Position numbers and translations under genes: made by a program. The notes under the pieces are model-generated. The model saw only the letters and a list, made by a program, of their open reading frames with translations. It was not told the DNA's origin and made no database searches. Positions 1-11,399 of a stretch of DNA of 64,000 nucleotides are shown piece after piece (within the stretch, counting starts at the first letter, position 1; the number at the start of each line of letters is the position of its first letter). The DNA is from Hydrangea macrophylla (taxonomy: Eukaryota > Streptophyta > Magnoliopsida > Cornales > Hydrangeaceae), in NCBI GenBank assembly GCA_033977485.1, contig CM066982.1, forward strand, positions 14,003,218 through 14,067,217, written 5' to 3'.

Positions 1-1
1 C

Positions 2-654
2 TATAAACACATTTGTGAGACTCAAAGGAAGTCTAAAGCCAGTTCACTCCCGTTTGGCATGGCTCTCACCTCTATCTTTCGTCACTTCAAGGTCCCTTTT
101 GATGACAGTGATCGCCACAACCATACAGTTTATGAGGTCTACTCCACCACTACCCTCTCTCTGCTAGGCTATAAGCTAGAGGATGACAGACTTGTCCCTA
201 CAGCTCCCCATCCTGCTAGTGCTCATTCCTCTGCTGCTACACCTCCTACCACCACCACTACTGCTCCCACCATTGTCCTGTCCCATCCTCTGATGCTCCA
301 TCCACTTCCACTCCTCCCTCTTCCGACATTCCATCTTCTTCATCTTCTCCTGCTGCTGCTGATCTTTCAGAGTAATTCACCATTATCACCGCTTCTATTG
401 ACTCTCTATCCACCACTGTCACTACACTTTACTCCACTATCTCTTCTAGTGTTTCTACTTTCTCATCTACAGTTGCTTCTCACTTTGACACCCTTTGCTC
501 AGACATTTTGGAGATTGGCACCGCTGTAGACGTTCTTCGCACCACTACTTCTACCACTCAGGAGTTGGTTGATCTACGATTAGCATAGATGCAGTCTAGT
601 CTTGATGATGCTCGCGACGACATTCGGTCGATTCGGAGTCGCTTCCAGATTTGA
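2..654 (+). pseudogene. 3' end of a retroelement/transposon ORF (decayed)
   Basis: The reading frame is already open at the window edge, so the 5' part is missing. It reads YKHICETQRKSK, SSLPFG and MALTSIFRHFKVPFDDSDR, then a Ser/Thr/Pro-rich low-complexity stretch. This style matches ORFs seen in plant LTR elements and 'putative plant transposon protein' entries, recalled from general knowledge. The first frame stops at 529. The expected C-terminus (ELVDLRLA, stop, MQSSLDDARDDIRSIRSRF, TGA at 652-654) is read in a different frame, so there is at least one frameshift and one in-frame TAG. The PPT and LTR downstream place it as the last ORF of the element ending at 2343. Its function is unknown. 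Confidence 0.55.
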
Positions 655-1238
655 CAGTCTTGTTGATCTCTTTTGGAAATAGGCTAGATGTATAGCTAGT
701 ATGGACATCTAGATAGATAGTTTTGGGTTTGGGAATAGTGCAGGCTTACAAATTCTTTTTGTATTTATAACATCCCGTTTGTATTTAAAACTTCTTTTGG
801 ATCTATATGGAATTATCTCTTTTGTTATACATCTCTCTTATTATTTTTGCATGTTTGTGGTTTCATATATTTGTATGATCTTTTGTCTATTATTGCTTCT
901 CATGATATTGGTATAACTGTTTATGTACTAACCGTGGGAAGATGATGATTCATTTTTATTAGTGATTCCCACACTTCTCCCCCCCATCCCGTCCATTAAC
1001 TCACTCAAAGAGGGGAAAATTCTCTCCGCTCTATGTGATTTTTGTTGATGACAAAAGGGGGAGAACATCCTGTTGCTTATCCACATTGAATTGATTTTCA
1101 TTTCTTATTTAAAACTTAAAATTGTTTTGTCTATTCACATGTTCTTCAAGTGTATCATTTATCTTAATTGGATAACTACCTGTTATTTTTTTTTATCTCG
1201 GGCAACTAGTAGTTTGTCATCATAAAAAATGGGGAGAT
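655..1238 (+). other. 3' non-coding region of an LTR element, with polypurine tracts
   Basis: No coding sequence. A purine-rich ACAAAAGGGGGAGAAC lies at 1051-1066, and a second purine tract (AAAAAATGGGGAGAT, 1224-1238) abuts the LTR. More than one PPT-like tract between the last ORF and the 3' LTR is a habit of SIRE/Maximus-type copia elements. That assignment is an inference. Confidence 0.5.
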
Positions 1239-2343
1239 TGTTAGCCCCAATGGTTCTACCTTAAGTAATTTTGATGATTAACAAACTATAAAGTTGAGTA
1301 CTTATGTTTTCATTTGGTGTGTTGTCCAAACAGAGCCTTATAATGATGATGGATATTCCATGGAAGCCTTGTGGAAGATTATTTCTTTCTTGTATTGTTC
1401 TTGTAGGACTTTTTGTAAAGTTAGTTAGGTTGAATCTCCAAGACAAGGGCGTAAAATTTACAAAATCTCAAAAAACAAGAAAACTGTTTTTCATAAGAAA
1501 AACAGTCGACTGGACTTTTTCCCAGTCGACTGGGCCTTTCATTTTTCAGTCGACCGGACCCATCTCTCAGTCGATTGGTTTCTGCAAGAAAAATAGAGGT
1601 TCTGCTTTGCCACCTTCAGTCGACCAGACCACTTTTCAGTCGACTGTCTTTATGGTGCAATTTATTAAGTTTAAAGTACAGTCAACTGGATCATAGCGCA
1701 GAAACAGTATCGACTCTTTCTAGGTTTTTGCTTTAGCATTAAATGCTCCCAACTACCTTAAACGTTCAGATTTTCTAGAGAGAGTATATATACTCATTTG
1801 AATTTGGTTGTTGGGCACTTAACTCATTACATTGAATACTCATTTTTGCAATCAAAGATTTAAGCCTTAATTGTGTGAGATTCAATCTTCTATCTTTAGA
1901 CTTAATTTGTAATTCCTTGAGAGCTTTTATTGAGAGCATTTATTGTTTCTATCTACTCTATAAGAGAGTGTATTTCAGTTGTATTCAAATCTTTCATCTA
2001 ACCTTGAAGTTGTAAAGAGGGTTGGTGTAACCCTTCCTCCAAGTGAAGGGTTTCTTCATTGGAGGTGTAAAAGGAGTTCAAGAAGAACTTGCAAGGAGTG
2101 GTTTAATCTTCACTCAAAGAAGATTGGTTAGTGAAATCCTGAAGAGGTGTTCTTGAGGGGTGGACGTAGGCCGAGGATTGCGGATTGCCAAACCACTTGA
2201 AAAACTTAGTTTGCTAGTGTCTCTTTCCTTTCTCTCTTTACTTATTGTTCTAATTTGATATTGTGCTTACTTGGTTTTTAATTTTCCATTAATCGTTAGT
2301 AATCTTATTCAACCCCCCTCTAAGGATTACTTTTGGACCAACA
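1239..2343 (+). mobile_element. 3' LTR (about 1.1 kb) of a long-LTR retrotransposon
   Basis: The LTR begins TGTTAGCCCC directly after a polypurine tract and ends GGACCAACA, so it has TG...CA borders. It contains a TATA-like GAGTATATATACTC near 1783 and T-rich sequence downstream. The 5' LTR and most of the body lie left of the window, so the borders cannot be checked against a second copy. Between 1503 and 1690 it carries seven or eight copies of CAGTCGACTGG-like palindromes. Confidence 0.65.
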
Positions 2344-2599
2344 AAGACGACTCACGACTCACGAGAACTTCATATAGTCAATTTTGTATATGATGAAGGT
2401 ACAAAAGAAGAGGGTGATGAGGAGTATGAGTTTGAGTCTGATGGATAGAGAGTGTTGGAGCAATATGGAGAAGAAGAGTTGGAAGCTTAGTTTGTTGGTA
2501 AGCATCAATTTAAATTACATTGTTGAAAATTGATAATGTGTCCTTTTTTTTTTTCCATATTGGTTTATTAGAATTGTTTCTGTATTATTAATTTTACTT

Positions 2600-2686
2600 T
2601 AAAATACTAGGCCTCCACCTAGGCCCTAGGTCCCCCCTCGCGGCCCACCTACTGCCTAGGTATTTTTAGAACACTGCTAACAACAA
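2600..2686. mobile_element. Fragment of a hAT-like MITE
   Basis: A GC-rich CCTAGG-type patch ends in CTAGGTATTTTTAGAACACTG. This matches the right end of the full element at 10252-10762. The left end is missing. The following bases to about 3010 contain degenerate GTTACTGTC motifs and A-runs but no gene. Confidence 0.45.
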
Positions 2687-2689
2687 TTG

Positions 2690-3540
2690 CTTTTGGTGTA
2701 GTGGCAAGCGCTTGATCCTAACAAGGGCCATTTGGTAGATGTTACTGTCTTTAAAAATTATCCCCATGCAAAAACAGTAACAAACTATTAAAGATTAGCA
2801 ACATGGTACTGAACAAAGAAATAGTAACATGTAGTCGACAATAACAATTCTTTAAATTAACCTAATAATCGCAAAATTATGGCCAATTTTTAGATGTTAC
2901 TGTCCAATTAAAGACAATAACATATCATCAAATGCAAAAAAAAAAAAAAAAAGATTCAAAGGTAGTATTATGTCACTGTCGCAAAAAAAAAAACAGTGAC
3001 ATTATGTTATAGTGGTCCGACAGTAACATGAATTATTTTTTTCATTTTTATTTTTTATTTTATTTTTACATTTTTTCATAGTCACCATCGATTTTGTTTG
3101 ATAGATCTTTCCTTCTAGATTACAAATATATAGATTTTATTCAAAATGGATGTGTGGTTTGAATTATGGCATTTTAAAGTTTGAAAAAAAAAATACTTCC
3201 TTGAAAAACGTGAAGAGCTGGCAAAATAGAAACGCATGTGTGACAAGGGAAAATGTGCCAATATCTTTATTTTTAGTTTAAAAATGGACTAAGGCCATAT
3301 AATTCGAAAACGAATCCAAACCACTTGAACTTATCATCTATTTTCTTACAAAGCAGGGACTGCTATTTAATTTTCCCAAAATTATAATTGGAAACACAAA
3401 TACATAAAAATAGAAAATAATTCTATTGACATGGTTTGAAAAGATTATAAATTGCAATCCAGATCTAATTAGTGACACTTAATACTCTAACCATGTATCA
3501 AATTGTGATGCTTTATGTGGGTGGTCCACAAATACAATAT
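2690..3540. other. AT-rich spacer
   Basis: Only A/T-rich DNA with several poly-A runs and repeated short motifs such as AGTAACAT. No open frame with coding character on either strand. Confidence 0.6.
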
Positions 3541-3541
3541 T

Positions 3542-3724
3542 TTTCTCAAGAAGAGTAATGATAGGCTCACAACGAATTGCACAATTGTACAGCACATGGT
3601 TGGACCTTGTGCTGAAAAGTCTGTACACACCTTTTTGTGCGTACAGACTTTTCAGTACAAGATCCAACCCTGTCCTGCACATTTGTGCAATTCGTTGTGC
3701 ACCTATCATTATTGTTCTCAAGAA
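3542..3724. mobile_element. Foldback MITE (near-perfect palindrome)
   Basis: The two halves are reverse complements around about 3632. Both strands read AATGATAGG, CACAACGAATTGCACAA and TGAAAAGTCTGTAC outward from the centre. Open frames on both strands here are therefore near copies of each other and are not genes. It is a hairpin-forming MITE with no transposase; the superfamily is unresolved. Confidence 0.75.
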
Positions 3725-4023
3725 ACCAGAAATAAGAAAGAGCCCCCGAGTTTTTGGCCAAAATAAAACTACATAATCTACCTATACTATAGAACACTAC
3801 AAAAAAGGCAAGGTGAGGTGAGGGAGTATTATTATTATTATCAACACTACATTTACTATAATAAATAAAATAGATTTTTAGTCTTAAATACAGCCTGACT
3901 TTAATTTTGACCAAAACTCAGCCACTAATGAAACATAAGTACTTTTAATCCTACCAATGTAATTGAATAAAATCAAGACCAAAATACCCTTTGTCACTTC
4001 CAAGACATTACACACACACACAC

Positions 4024-4025
<2 letters not shown>

Positions 4026-4089
<64 letters not shown>
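4026..4089. repeat. (GA)n microsatellite
   Basis: About 32 GA units after a short CA run (4013-4024). Open frames through it encode only RERE or LSLS and are not genes. Confidence 0.95.
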
Positions 4090-4090
<1 letters not shown>

Positions 4091-4635
4091 AGCGTCCGGT
4101 GAAGCATCAGCCGGCAAGCATCGTTCGGCGAAGTGGCGACCGGCGAGCATCAGTGATGGTGGAGGTCTGGTGATGGTGGGGTCGAGGGACCGATATGCAA
4201 AGCAGAGTATGTCCGACGAGATCTCTCTCCTTTTCGATCTGCTCCAAACCCTAGATCGCTGCCATGGCCGGTGAAATTGTGAACTTTTACGATAAACACT
4301 CGATTCCTTGATAGGGCTGATTTGATCTGTTGGAGACAAAATTGGGACTTCTTGTAAGGATGATTTATAGAGTTGTTTGTGACTTGGAAGAGAGAGTGAA
4401 GGTTAGGATTGTGGGCCTGTGGCCATTGATGAAGACCACTAATGCTTGATGACAGTTTTTAATATATATCCAATAAGACTCCGAATTCATTTCTTGACAC
4501 AATTTCACGATCGCCCAAAAAAGCCATCGGCAGATGATCAAGACATAATAGAGTCATGAAAGAGAGGTTGGAGTGCAACATGATTTAGGGCCTGTTTGGC
4601 AAAGGGTTCCTCTTTTCCCCAACTTTCAAATTTCA

Positions 4636-5165
4636 CTGATTTCACTGAACTAATTATGTGAAATTTCACATCACCTCTTTTTATGTGAAATTTCACATAA
4701 CATTTTTGTTCACAAATGTCACATAAACAGTTATGTGAAATTTCAGATGCTTTAGTAAACTCCACATAACTTTATCTTGTCACAAATATAAATAGTTATG
4801 TGAAATTTCAAATGCTTCAGTGAATTTCACATAACTTTCCTCCTCCTTTGGGCCTTGATATTTATGTCATCTCATGTGACCACTAATTATTTGAAATATT
4901 AGTAGTTATGTGAATTTTCACATAACGTAATGTTCTCCCTTGAAAATCATTTGGGATACAAAATTGGAAAAGCTTAACATTACTCATTTTCAAAAGTTGT
5001 GTGAAATTTCACAGAACCTATGGAACTACCTGTGTTGGACACCAATTGGGATACAAAATCTGGAAAGCATAACATGACTCATTTTGAAAAGTTATGTGAA
5101 ATTTCACATAACTTTTGTAAGTATGAAATTTCACATAACTTTTTTAGTATGAAATTTCACATCAC
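4636..5165. repeat. Array of TTATGTGAAATTTCACATAA palindromes
   Basis: About nine perfect or near-perfect copies of a 20-bp palindrome occur in 530 bp (for example near 4660, 4684, 4732, 4795, 4910, 4995, 5089, 5125 and 5149) at irregular spacing. Some copies abut so that AAAGTTATGTGAAATTTCAC alternates with its complement. A GGCCTGTTTGGCAAAGGG motif near 4590 resembles MITE ends. This looks like the subterminal repeats of a non-autonomous DNA transposon, but a right end was not identified. Confidence 0.6.
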
Positions 5166-5194
5166 TCTTTTATTCAAATTTTCATATTAACAAT

Positions 5195-5800
5195 GGTACT
5201 TGTTTAATAGATCTAGTCGAGTAGATTCTAAAAAATACAATTTTTAACAAAAAGTTATGCTTAAATTAAAAGTTATGAATTTTAAAGGGTAATACTTGGG
5301 GCACAACTTTCATACAACTTTCATACAACCTCCCTAAAAGATGTGTCTATCTCTTTCCTGTGTCACTATGGGGTCATAGTGACACAGGAAAGAGATAGAC
5401 ACATCTTTTGGGGAGGTTGTATGAAAGTTGTATGAAGGTTGTGCCCCAAATATTACTCAATTTGAAAAGTTTACAAAACTTTTTAAAAAATTGGTTAGAA
5501 AGGTCTAACCTTGCTAGTACACAATAACACAAAAATGCACGTGAGTCTTGTTTGATAGATCTAATCGAGTAGATTCTAAAAATACAATTTTTAACAAAAA
5601 ATTATTCTTACACTACTAAAATTGAGAGCATTAGGGACGCTAGATTAGGGGCAAAATAAGTTGGTAACTTTTTAAAGTTTACAAAACTTTTTAAAAATTT
5701 GGTTTAAAAGGTCTAACCTTGCTAGTACACAATAACACAAAACTGCACGTGAGTTTTGGTGAGTTGGTAACTTTTTAAAGTTTAAAATTGATTTCTACAT
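5195..5800. repeat. Partial local duplications
   Basis: Two blocks are repeated in direct orientation. One is GAGTAGATTCTAAAAA plus TACAATTTTTAACAAAAA, at about 5218 and 5568. The other is AAGTTTACAAAACTTTTTAA followed by GGTCTAACCTTGCTAGTACA, at about 5466 and 5677. The MITE at 5287-5459 lies in the first interval, so the duplication and the insertion are separate events. No coding sequence. Confidence 0.6.
5287..5459. mobile_element. Palindromic MITE, family 1
   Basis: Near-perfect inverted repeat, about 173 bp. The arms carry GCACAACTTTCATACAAC and AGATGTGTCTATCTCTTTCC and meet at GTGTCACTATGGGGTCATAG. A second copy of the same family, opened by another insertion, lies in PEL1 intron 8 (31780-32274). 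Confidence 0.8.
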
Positions 5801-6145
5801 TTTTAAAGTTTAAAATTATGTTTGAAAAGTGAGTTGGTACCAATTTTTTTTTGGTTGCTAAGTATAGTGAGTTGGTACTTGACTAATTGGTATTGTACGA
5901 GTGAGTTGGTACTTGACTAATTGGTATTGACGTACAATTATTGTTTCGGAAATGAAGAAGACACGTGAAGGCTTAGGGGCATTTTTGTCTCCCAAAATTA
6001 GTGAGGAGTAATTTCTTCAATGTTTTAGCACAGGAAGCTTGCTAAAATTGTACCACCGCATGGAGTTTTTGCTAATTATCAATAAATAAAAATAATTTAA
6101 GTGAACAAAACTAACCCACCTAGACCACCTCTCTCGCTCTCCATA

Positions 6146-6179
<34 letters not shown>

Positions 6180-6649
6180 CACACCTTCACACCTTTGCGC
6201 ACTTCTACTACTGTAGAGGGAGAGAGCCAACTTATAATGCACCTAAAATGGCTTACTTTTGGAGTCTACAAGTGCTTCTTGAACTCCAAAGAGAAATAAA
6301 ACTATTTGACAAATCAAGTTCTACAATCCAATCGCAGAAAAATGTTCAATTGCAAAAATATACAATTGACCAAACACTGCCTTAAGACAACTTTTGGCCA
6401 AAACTATTTTTTTGCCATTGAACCGCAAAAGGTGATACCAAAACAGACCCTTGTTAGAACTAGAGCAGTAGGACAAAAATGGGAGACCAATGTCTCTTCA
6501 ATAAACTTAAAGACAATCGAAAAATACAGAGTCTCAACAAAGGTACCTGCAGTCTTGACAAAAGAACACTCCCAAAGAAGTTTAAAGATCTCAACAAACA
6601 TCCACAAGCAAGTTAAGATTGAAACCATAACAACCCATGTGTGTGTGTG

Positions 6650-6653
<4 letters not shown>

Positions 6654-6717
<64 letters not shown>
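6654..6717. repeat. (GA)n microsatellite
   Basis: About 31 GA units directly after a GT run (6638-6652). It begins within a few bases of the stop codon of the exon at 6720-6935. A shorter (CT)n lies at about 6148-6178. Confidence 0.95.
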
Positions 6718-6719
<2 letters not shown>

Positions 6720-6722
<3 letters not shown>

Positions 6723-6935
6723 CTTCACTCCTACAACAGACTTAAGAAACCGAAGCTTGGCATTGATTTCGACAAGATCAGCTTTATCTTTAAAGGAGGC
6801 AGATGGCTCGACTCCGGTGAAGATATAGAGAGCCTTTAGTTCTTCTATGCACGTTGCATGAGTTGCGGCTTTGTATCCCACTATCGTTCTCATTGCATCT
6901 ATTTGTTCCCATATTTTCTCCTCAGTAAACAATGC
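6720..6935 (-). pseudogene. Isolated terminal exon of an unrecognised plant gene
   Basis: On the minus strand, a 216-bp exon follows an acceptor (TTGTTGTAG at 6936-6944). It reads in phase 0 as ALFTEEKIWEQIDAMRTIVG (first 20 residues), continues with ATHATCIEELKALYIFTG and LVEINAKLRFLKS, and ends with TAG at 6720-6722. Composition and the clean splice acceptor look like a genuine conserved exon. I found no convincing upstream exon between 6945 and 8000, so it may be a stranded gene fragment or the end of a gene with distant exons. I do not recognise the family. Confidence 0.45.
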
Positions 6936-7641
6936 CTACAACAAAGGCAAATTGTACAGAAAATTAGCTATAAGAACTTAAATGTACTGACTTCACATTT
7001 ATCACCATATAGCCAAAATGATTGATATAGGCTACTCAATCTGTTGATATCAAGGAAGCATGAATTCGTCTGCAAGGCTGAAGAATCCGCATCGGATGCA
7101 CACCCGCACTGGCACTAGCATGGATTCTTCTGATATGTAGAAGTGTGTGTTTGTTCTAATTTTTCTTGAAGCAATAGGTTTTCTAAGTATAATTTTTGAA
7201 AACTTCGGAGACAATTTAAGAATATTGGAAGTTAGATCAGATATCAAAAGGGCAGTGTTGCTTAATAAGATTAAAACAATTTGGTTATATATAGAATAGT
7301 TCATACAATTAAATAAAAGAAAATCTTTTTTTATATTATCTACAAGTTATCTCCGGCACCTGCATCGCTTTTTGGAAAATTAATGAATCTCCAGCACCAC
7401 CATGGCTTTTTGGAAAATTAACGAATCTCCAGCACTAACATCGCCGCACCACTGTTTCCTAGGTTGGTATGTTTCCAAACTTCCAAACATATAGAACTTA
7501 ACTACTTTTGGGTTATTACTTATTAGTCAAGAGACTCAACACAAATCAACAATCTCCAGCAATTCAGAACAAAATAGTAAGACAGCCTTCAATCATATGC
7601 AATTCGTTTGACCTTTAATCACCTTATAATTAAAAGGAACA

Positions 7642-7642
<1 letters not shown>

Positions 7643-7708
<66 letters not shown>
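7643..7708 (+). repeat. A32-G34 homopolymer block
   Basis: Thirty-two A (7643-7674) are followed directly by thirty-four G (7675-7708), then a decaying AAGGGGAAAAGGGAAAAGG purine tract to about 7750. Long pure G-runs are rare and can form quadruplexes. It may also be a sequencing or assembly artefact. Confidence 0.8.
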
Positions 7709-7709
<1 letters not shown>

Positions 7710-7985
7710 AGGGGAAAAGGGAAAAGGAAAAAAAGAGAAGGAAGAAGAAGAAATTCACTTCTAATGGTTGAATTTTAAGCTTGCCTTCTCTTTAAATCTA
7801 GACGAGGATGAAAATATTAACCTTAATTTCAATAAAGAGGGTGATCACGGGTAATAACATTATTAAATGTTGGAGATATATTTGGTTTAATTAGATTCTA
7901 TCTTATCCTATCAAGATCCCATGATTTGAGGATCACATATCATTAGGAATTTGAATATAATATGCATTTATTAGCTTTGATTTTA

Positions 7986-8392
7986 GGGGAAAATACCTTT
8001 TACCCCGTGGTTACACCCATTTTCTCATAACCCCTGTGGTTCATTTTGTAACACTTAACCCCTTGTACTAATAACTAAAGTGAGACTGTTAACTTTTCTA
8101 ATGGAGAAAATGAAATGACTTTAATACCCCAAGCCCCTATACATACTCTTTAGAAAAAAAAATACCGTGTACCCCCATATGGTTACACCAATTTTCTCAT
8201 AACTCCCTGTGGTTCATTTTTGTAACACTTAACCCCCTGTACTAATGACTGAAGTGGGACCGCCGTTAGAAAAGTTAACAGTCTCACTTTAGTCATTAGT
8301 ACAGGGGGTACAGGGGTTAAGTGTTACAAAATGAAAAATAGAGATTATGAGAAAATGGGTGTAACCACATGGGGGTAAAAAGTATTTTCCCC
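7986..8392. mobile_element. Mutator-like MITE with 9-bp target duplication
   Basis: Inverted ends GGGGAAAATAC...GTATTTTCCCC are flanked by perfect direct repeats TTGATTTTA (7977-7985 and 8393-8401). Nine-bp duplications are typical of Mutator-like elements. Inside are three related blocks of TTACCCC(C), GTGGTTACACC and CATTTTCTCATAA in mixed orientation. No transposase. Confidence 0.8.
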
Positions 8393-8704
8393 TTGATTTT
8401 ATTTCCTTTTTCCTATTCACTAGTTTGTATATAAATAGAGTACCCTTTGAAGACGAATGCAAGAAATTACTTATCAATATTGGATTTCTTCTTTAAATGA
8501 CACCCATCAAACACATTTGACTACTGCGACTTAGAGTGAATTAGCTTTGTTACAAGAGATAGCAACTCAAATGTCAGGTTGGTAGAAAACCAATAGCCTA
8601 AAAGAAAGCAAAGTAGAGCCAAAAGAGTCACTACAAATATTAAGAGTCATAGACCAACACACACACACATATATGTACATTTTTATACGTACTTCAAAGA
8701 TATG

Positions 8705-8847
8705 AACTTCCAAAGGCCAATCCTGCGAGTAAACAATACACAGCCTAAACCATGATGATTCTAAAGCAGCTAAACCTCCAAAGGCCAATCCTGTGAGTAA
8801 ACAATTCACAGCCTAAACCATGATGCTTCTAAAGCAGGCAGCTAAAC
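8705..8847. repeat. 71-bp tandem duplication
   Basis: CCAAAGGCCAATCCTG and CACAGCCTAAACCATGATG are repeated once in direct orientation, with a few substitutions. Not coding. Confidence 0.75.
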
Positions 8848-8849
8848 CT

Positions 8850-9411
8850 CACTAACATTCACTAAGTTTCTATTTCTAGGTTATACATGTTACGCCAGTT
8901 GTTCTAGTTGCCATCATAAAGAAATCCTTAAATGTTCTGGGGGCAAAAATGTCAACATGTTGGCATCTCAATGTTAAGTGCAAAGTAGGGTGCATTTGGA
9001 ATGACAACTTCTGAATGCTTTCTCACAATTGTAATTACATTATCCTCTTCATTACCAAAAGCAATTTTGGAAATGCATTCATTCTAACAGAATTTTAACT
9101 TTTCTACATAAACACGTCTTACTTGCTTCTGCGTTTAAGGTGAAAATGGTGTTTTGCATACGAGTACGAGTTGGGATTGATGGAACCAGACTCCTCAACT
9201 TCTATCGCAAATAACTCTCCCTCTATAATGTTTTATTTCCACCTCTACTCTCTTTCGATTTTTCTCTTTATATATTATTGGAAGAAATATGTACTACCAA
9301 AAACCCACTCTAGTACGTACCAAATGGGGCATTAAGTTTCTTCAGATGGTACCTTTATCCTAGGCAAGTTCTGCAAACATATTTGTCTCTCTGTTCAAGT
9401 TATGGTACTAT

Positions 9412-9442
<31 letters not shown>

Positions 9443-9855
9443 CAAGTGTACTAAAAAAAAGAAGTAATAAGCCACCAGCGTTCTTGAATCTTGATTATTT
9501 AAGTATAGAATTTATCGTTCAGGTAGAGAAAAATGTGCAACACTCCAAAACACAATTAGCCTCACCTTATTGCTTTAGTAAGCTCATTGGAATCTCTTGC
9601 CTTTCTTTTTTCTTCTATTCAATTTTCTTTCCGTTTTTCCCAGATCTCTTTCTTTTCGCCCCTCAGCCTCCTGTTCATCACACTCAAAAGAAAAACACGG
9701 ATCGGTTATGACTATTAACTATAGAGCATAGGGTGGAAATTATAATGCAACTGAGCAGATGCAGCTGCTTCTGTGGTTTAGATTTGTTGTCTTAGTGGAG
9801 TGGATCAGATATTACCAGTAGATTATGGGCTAGGACTTTGCAAGAAGTTATTCTG
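8850..9855. other. Gene-free spacer
   Basis: I see no gene here. There is a short TA microsatellite at about 9420-9442 and a Phe/Pro-rich open frame (9484-9711) that is T- and C-rich noise. Confidence 0.5.
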
Positions 9856-10155
9856 TACATCAAGGCTCTATTTGGTTCATGGATTTAGTGAGAGAAATGA
9901 AACGAAAACAAAGAGGAAACCACTTTTCTTCCTATGGTTGAGAAGGAAATAGTGAGAAAATTAGGAAGGAAAAGAAAATAGGGTAAAAATAAAATTCACC
10001 CATTCTTATTTTCTTGAACTCCTATTTTACTTAGAAACTTTTTATTTCTAATGTTATTTATGCATGGATGAGAAAAATGGGGAAATAGTTTTGCTTCTCA
10101 CTTTCTTTTCCTTCTATTTTCCTTCTATGAACCTGCAAACCAAACGAAGCCTAGC
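9856..10155. mobile_element. MITE, family 2
   Basis: The left end is AAGGCTCTATTTGGTTCATG and the right end is CAAACCAAACGAAGCCT; they are imperfect inverted repeats. A related element lies at 58214-58512 in PEL1 intron 15. Target duplication is not clear. Confidence 0.6.
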
Positions 10156-10251
10156 GACTACGATCCCTATTCTTGCGGGCTGGAAACGTTGTCAAAGCTC
10201 TCGTCCATGCATGTGAAAAGGATTATAAACTTGTACGGTTTTTCATCAAAG

Positions 10252-10762
10252 CAGTGTTCTAAAAATCGGCCTAGGCGGCCGACTAGGCGGCGCCTAGGCG
10301 CTAGGCGGTGCCCGGCCGCCGAGATTTTCCCTAGGCGTTTGAGAAAATCGGCCAGTGGATTAGTCGGCCTCTAGGCGGTGCTAGGCGGGCTAGGGTGAGA
10401 ATGCTACAGAGTCTTATTTGGGTCTGACTCTTTGGAAAAAAAACCCTAACATTAGTATATATATACACTTACGGTTTAAGTTAATTATGGAGAGATCCAA
10501 ATAGTTTTTTAAATATTAATAATCTTTACTTATTTCCAAAAAACACCACATAACCTATATATATATATATGTCTATTATTTGAACCACAAGTCTATAATT
10601 ATTTTTAATTAACACCACATAACTCGTATATATATCTATTATATAATTAATTTTGTTTATAAAACAAATCCACCTAGGCTCCGCCTAGGCGTCCGCCTAG
10701 GCCCCTAGGCGCTAGGCCCCCCTCCACCGCCCGACTAGCGCCTAGCGATTTTTAGAACATTG
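10252..10762. mobile_element. hAT-like MITE, 511 bp, 8-bp target duplication
   Basis: The 17-bp ends CAGTGTTCTAAAAATCG...CGATTTTTAGAACATTG are inverted with one mismatch. They are flanked by perfect 8-bp repeats CATCAAAG (10244-10251 and 10763-10770). The subterminal regions are GC-rich runs of CCTAGGCG, and the core is AT-rich. No coding content; it needs a hAT transposase supplied elsewhere. Confidence 0.85.
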
Positions 10763-11399
10763 CATCAAAGAGACTAATATTAAAGATTGTTTTAAGACTA
10801 TTGGCAATTTTTGTGATAGTTTAAGATTTTGAAGCGATGGTGGTCTAAAATAATATCAAAATCCCCACTACGATGTGCATGTTTGCACTTAATTATCTAC
10901 CTTTATTATGAATTATGATAAAGTTTATTTTTTGCCTCTCCACGTGCAAGATGGGACTACATGTAATGAAGCTAGGTGATAGTCGTCCTCTTAACAGGTC
11001 AAAGTTATCAGGGTAAATGATGGTTATCCACGACTAAAAAAACTCAAGTGTAATGGTTCGAACTACATCATAATTGTATGCTTTGGGCCCACTGGCCAAA
11101 ACTGATTTATCCATAGGGATTTTACTCCTAAAAGGGCCTTGTACAATGGAGTTTCTTTTCCGCACTTATGAGCACCTTGACCTTCTCTATCAGGAATTAA
11201 GTACTTGGATGTGCTTGCCTCACCAATTTTGTTGCCTCCCACATAGCTCGCATGGTGAACTCCGTCTAGTGCTAACATAAGGAATCTTGGTCATCACATT
11301 CCCCCTTCATCACACGTTCCTGTGTGAGACTCGCCTTGCACTTTTGACTAGGTTCTAGCTATGTTTTTTTTTTTTTGCTCAGCTATGTAGTTCGACCTA

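Noticed and set aside
3963..4339. Open frames on both strands through the (GA)n tract
   Set aside because: They are mostly RERERE or LSLSLS translation of a microsatellite. Similar frames at 6017-6839, 15050-15310, 22162-22687, 29462-29888, 30328-30543, 37129-37612 and 60071-60259 were dropped for the same reason.
4636..5165. CRISPR-like repeat array
   Set aside because: Spacing is irregular, the repeats are palindromes that sometimes abut, and the DNA is clearly plant nuclear.
7050..7304. 84-codon minus-strand frame upstream of the 6720-6935 exon
   Set aside because: No splice donor joins it in frame to the exon, and its composition is AT-rich and intron-like.
11074..11280. Overlapping open frames on both strands near 11.1 kb
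   Set aside because: No family resemblance on either strand; the area carries TRIM remnants.
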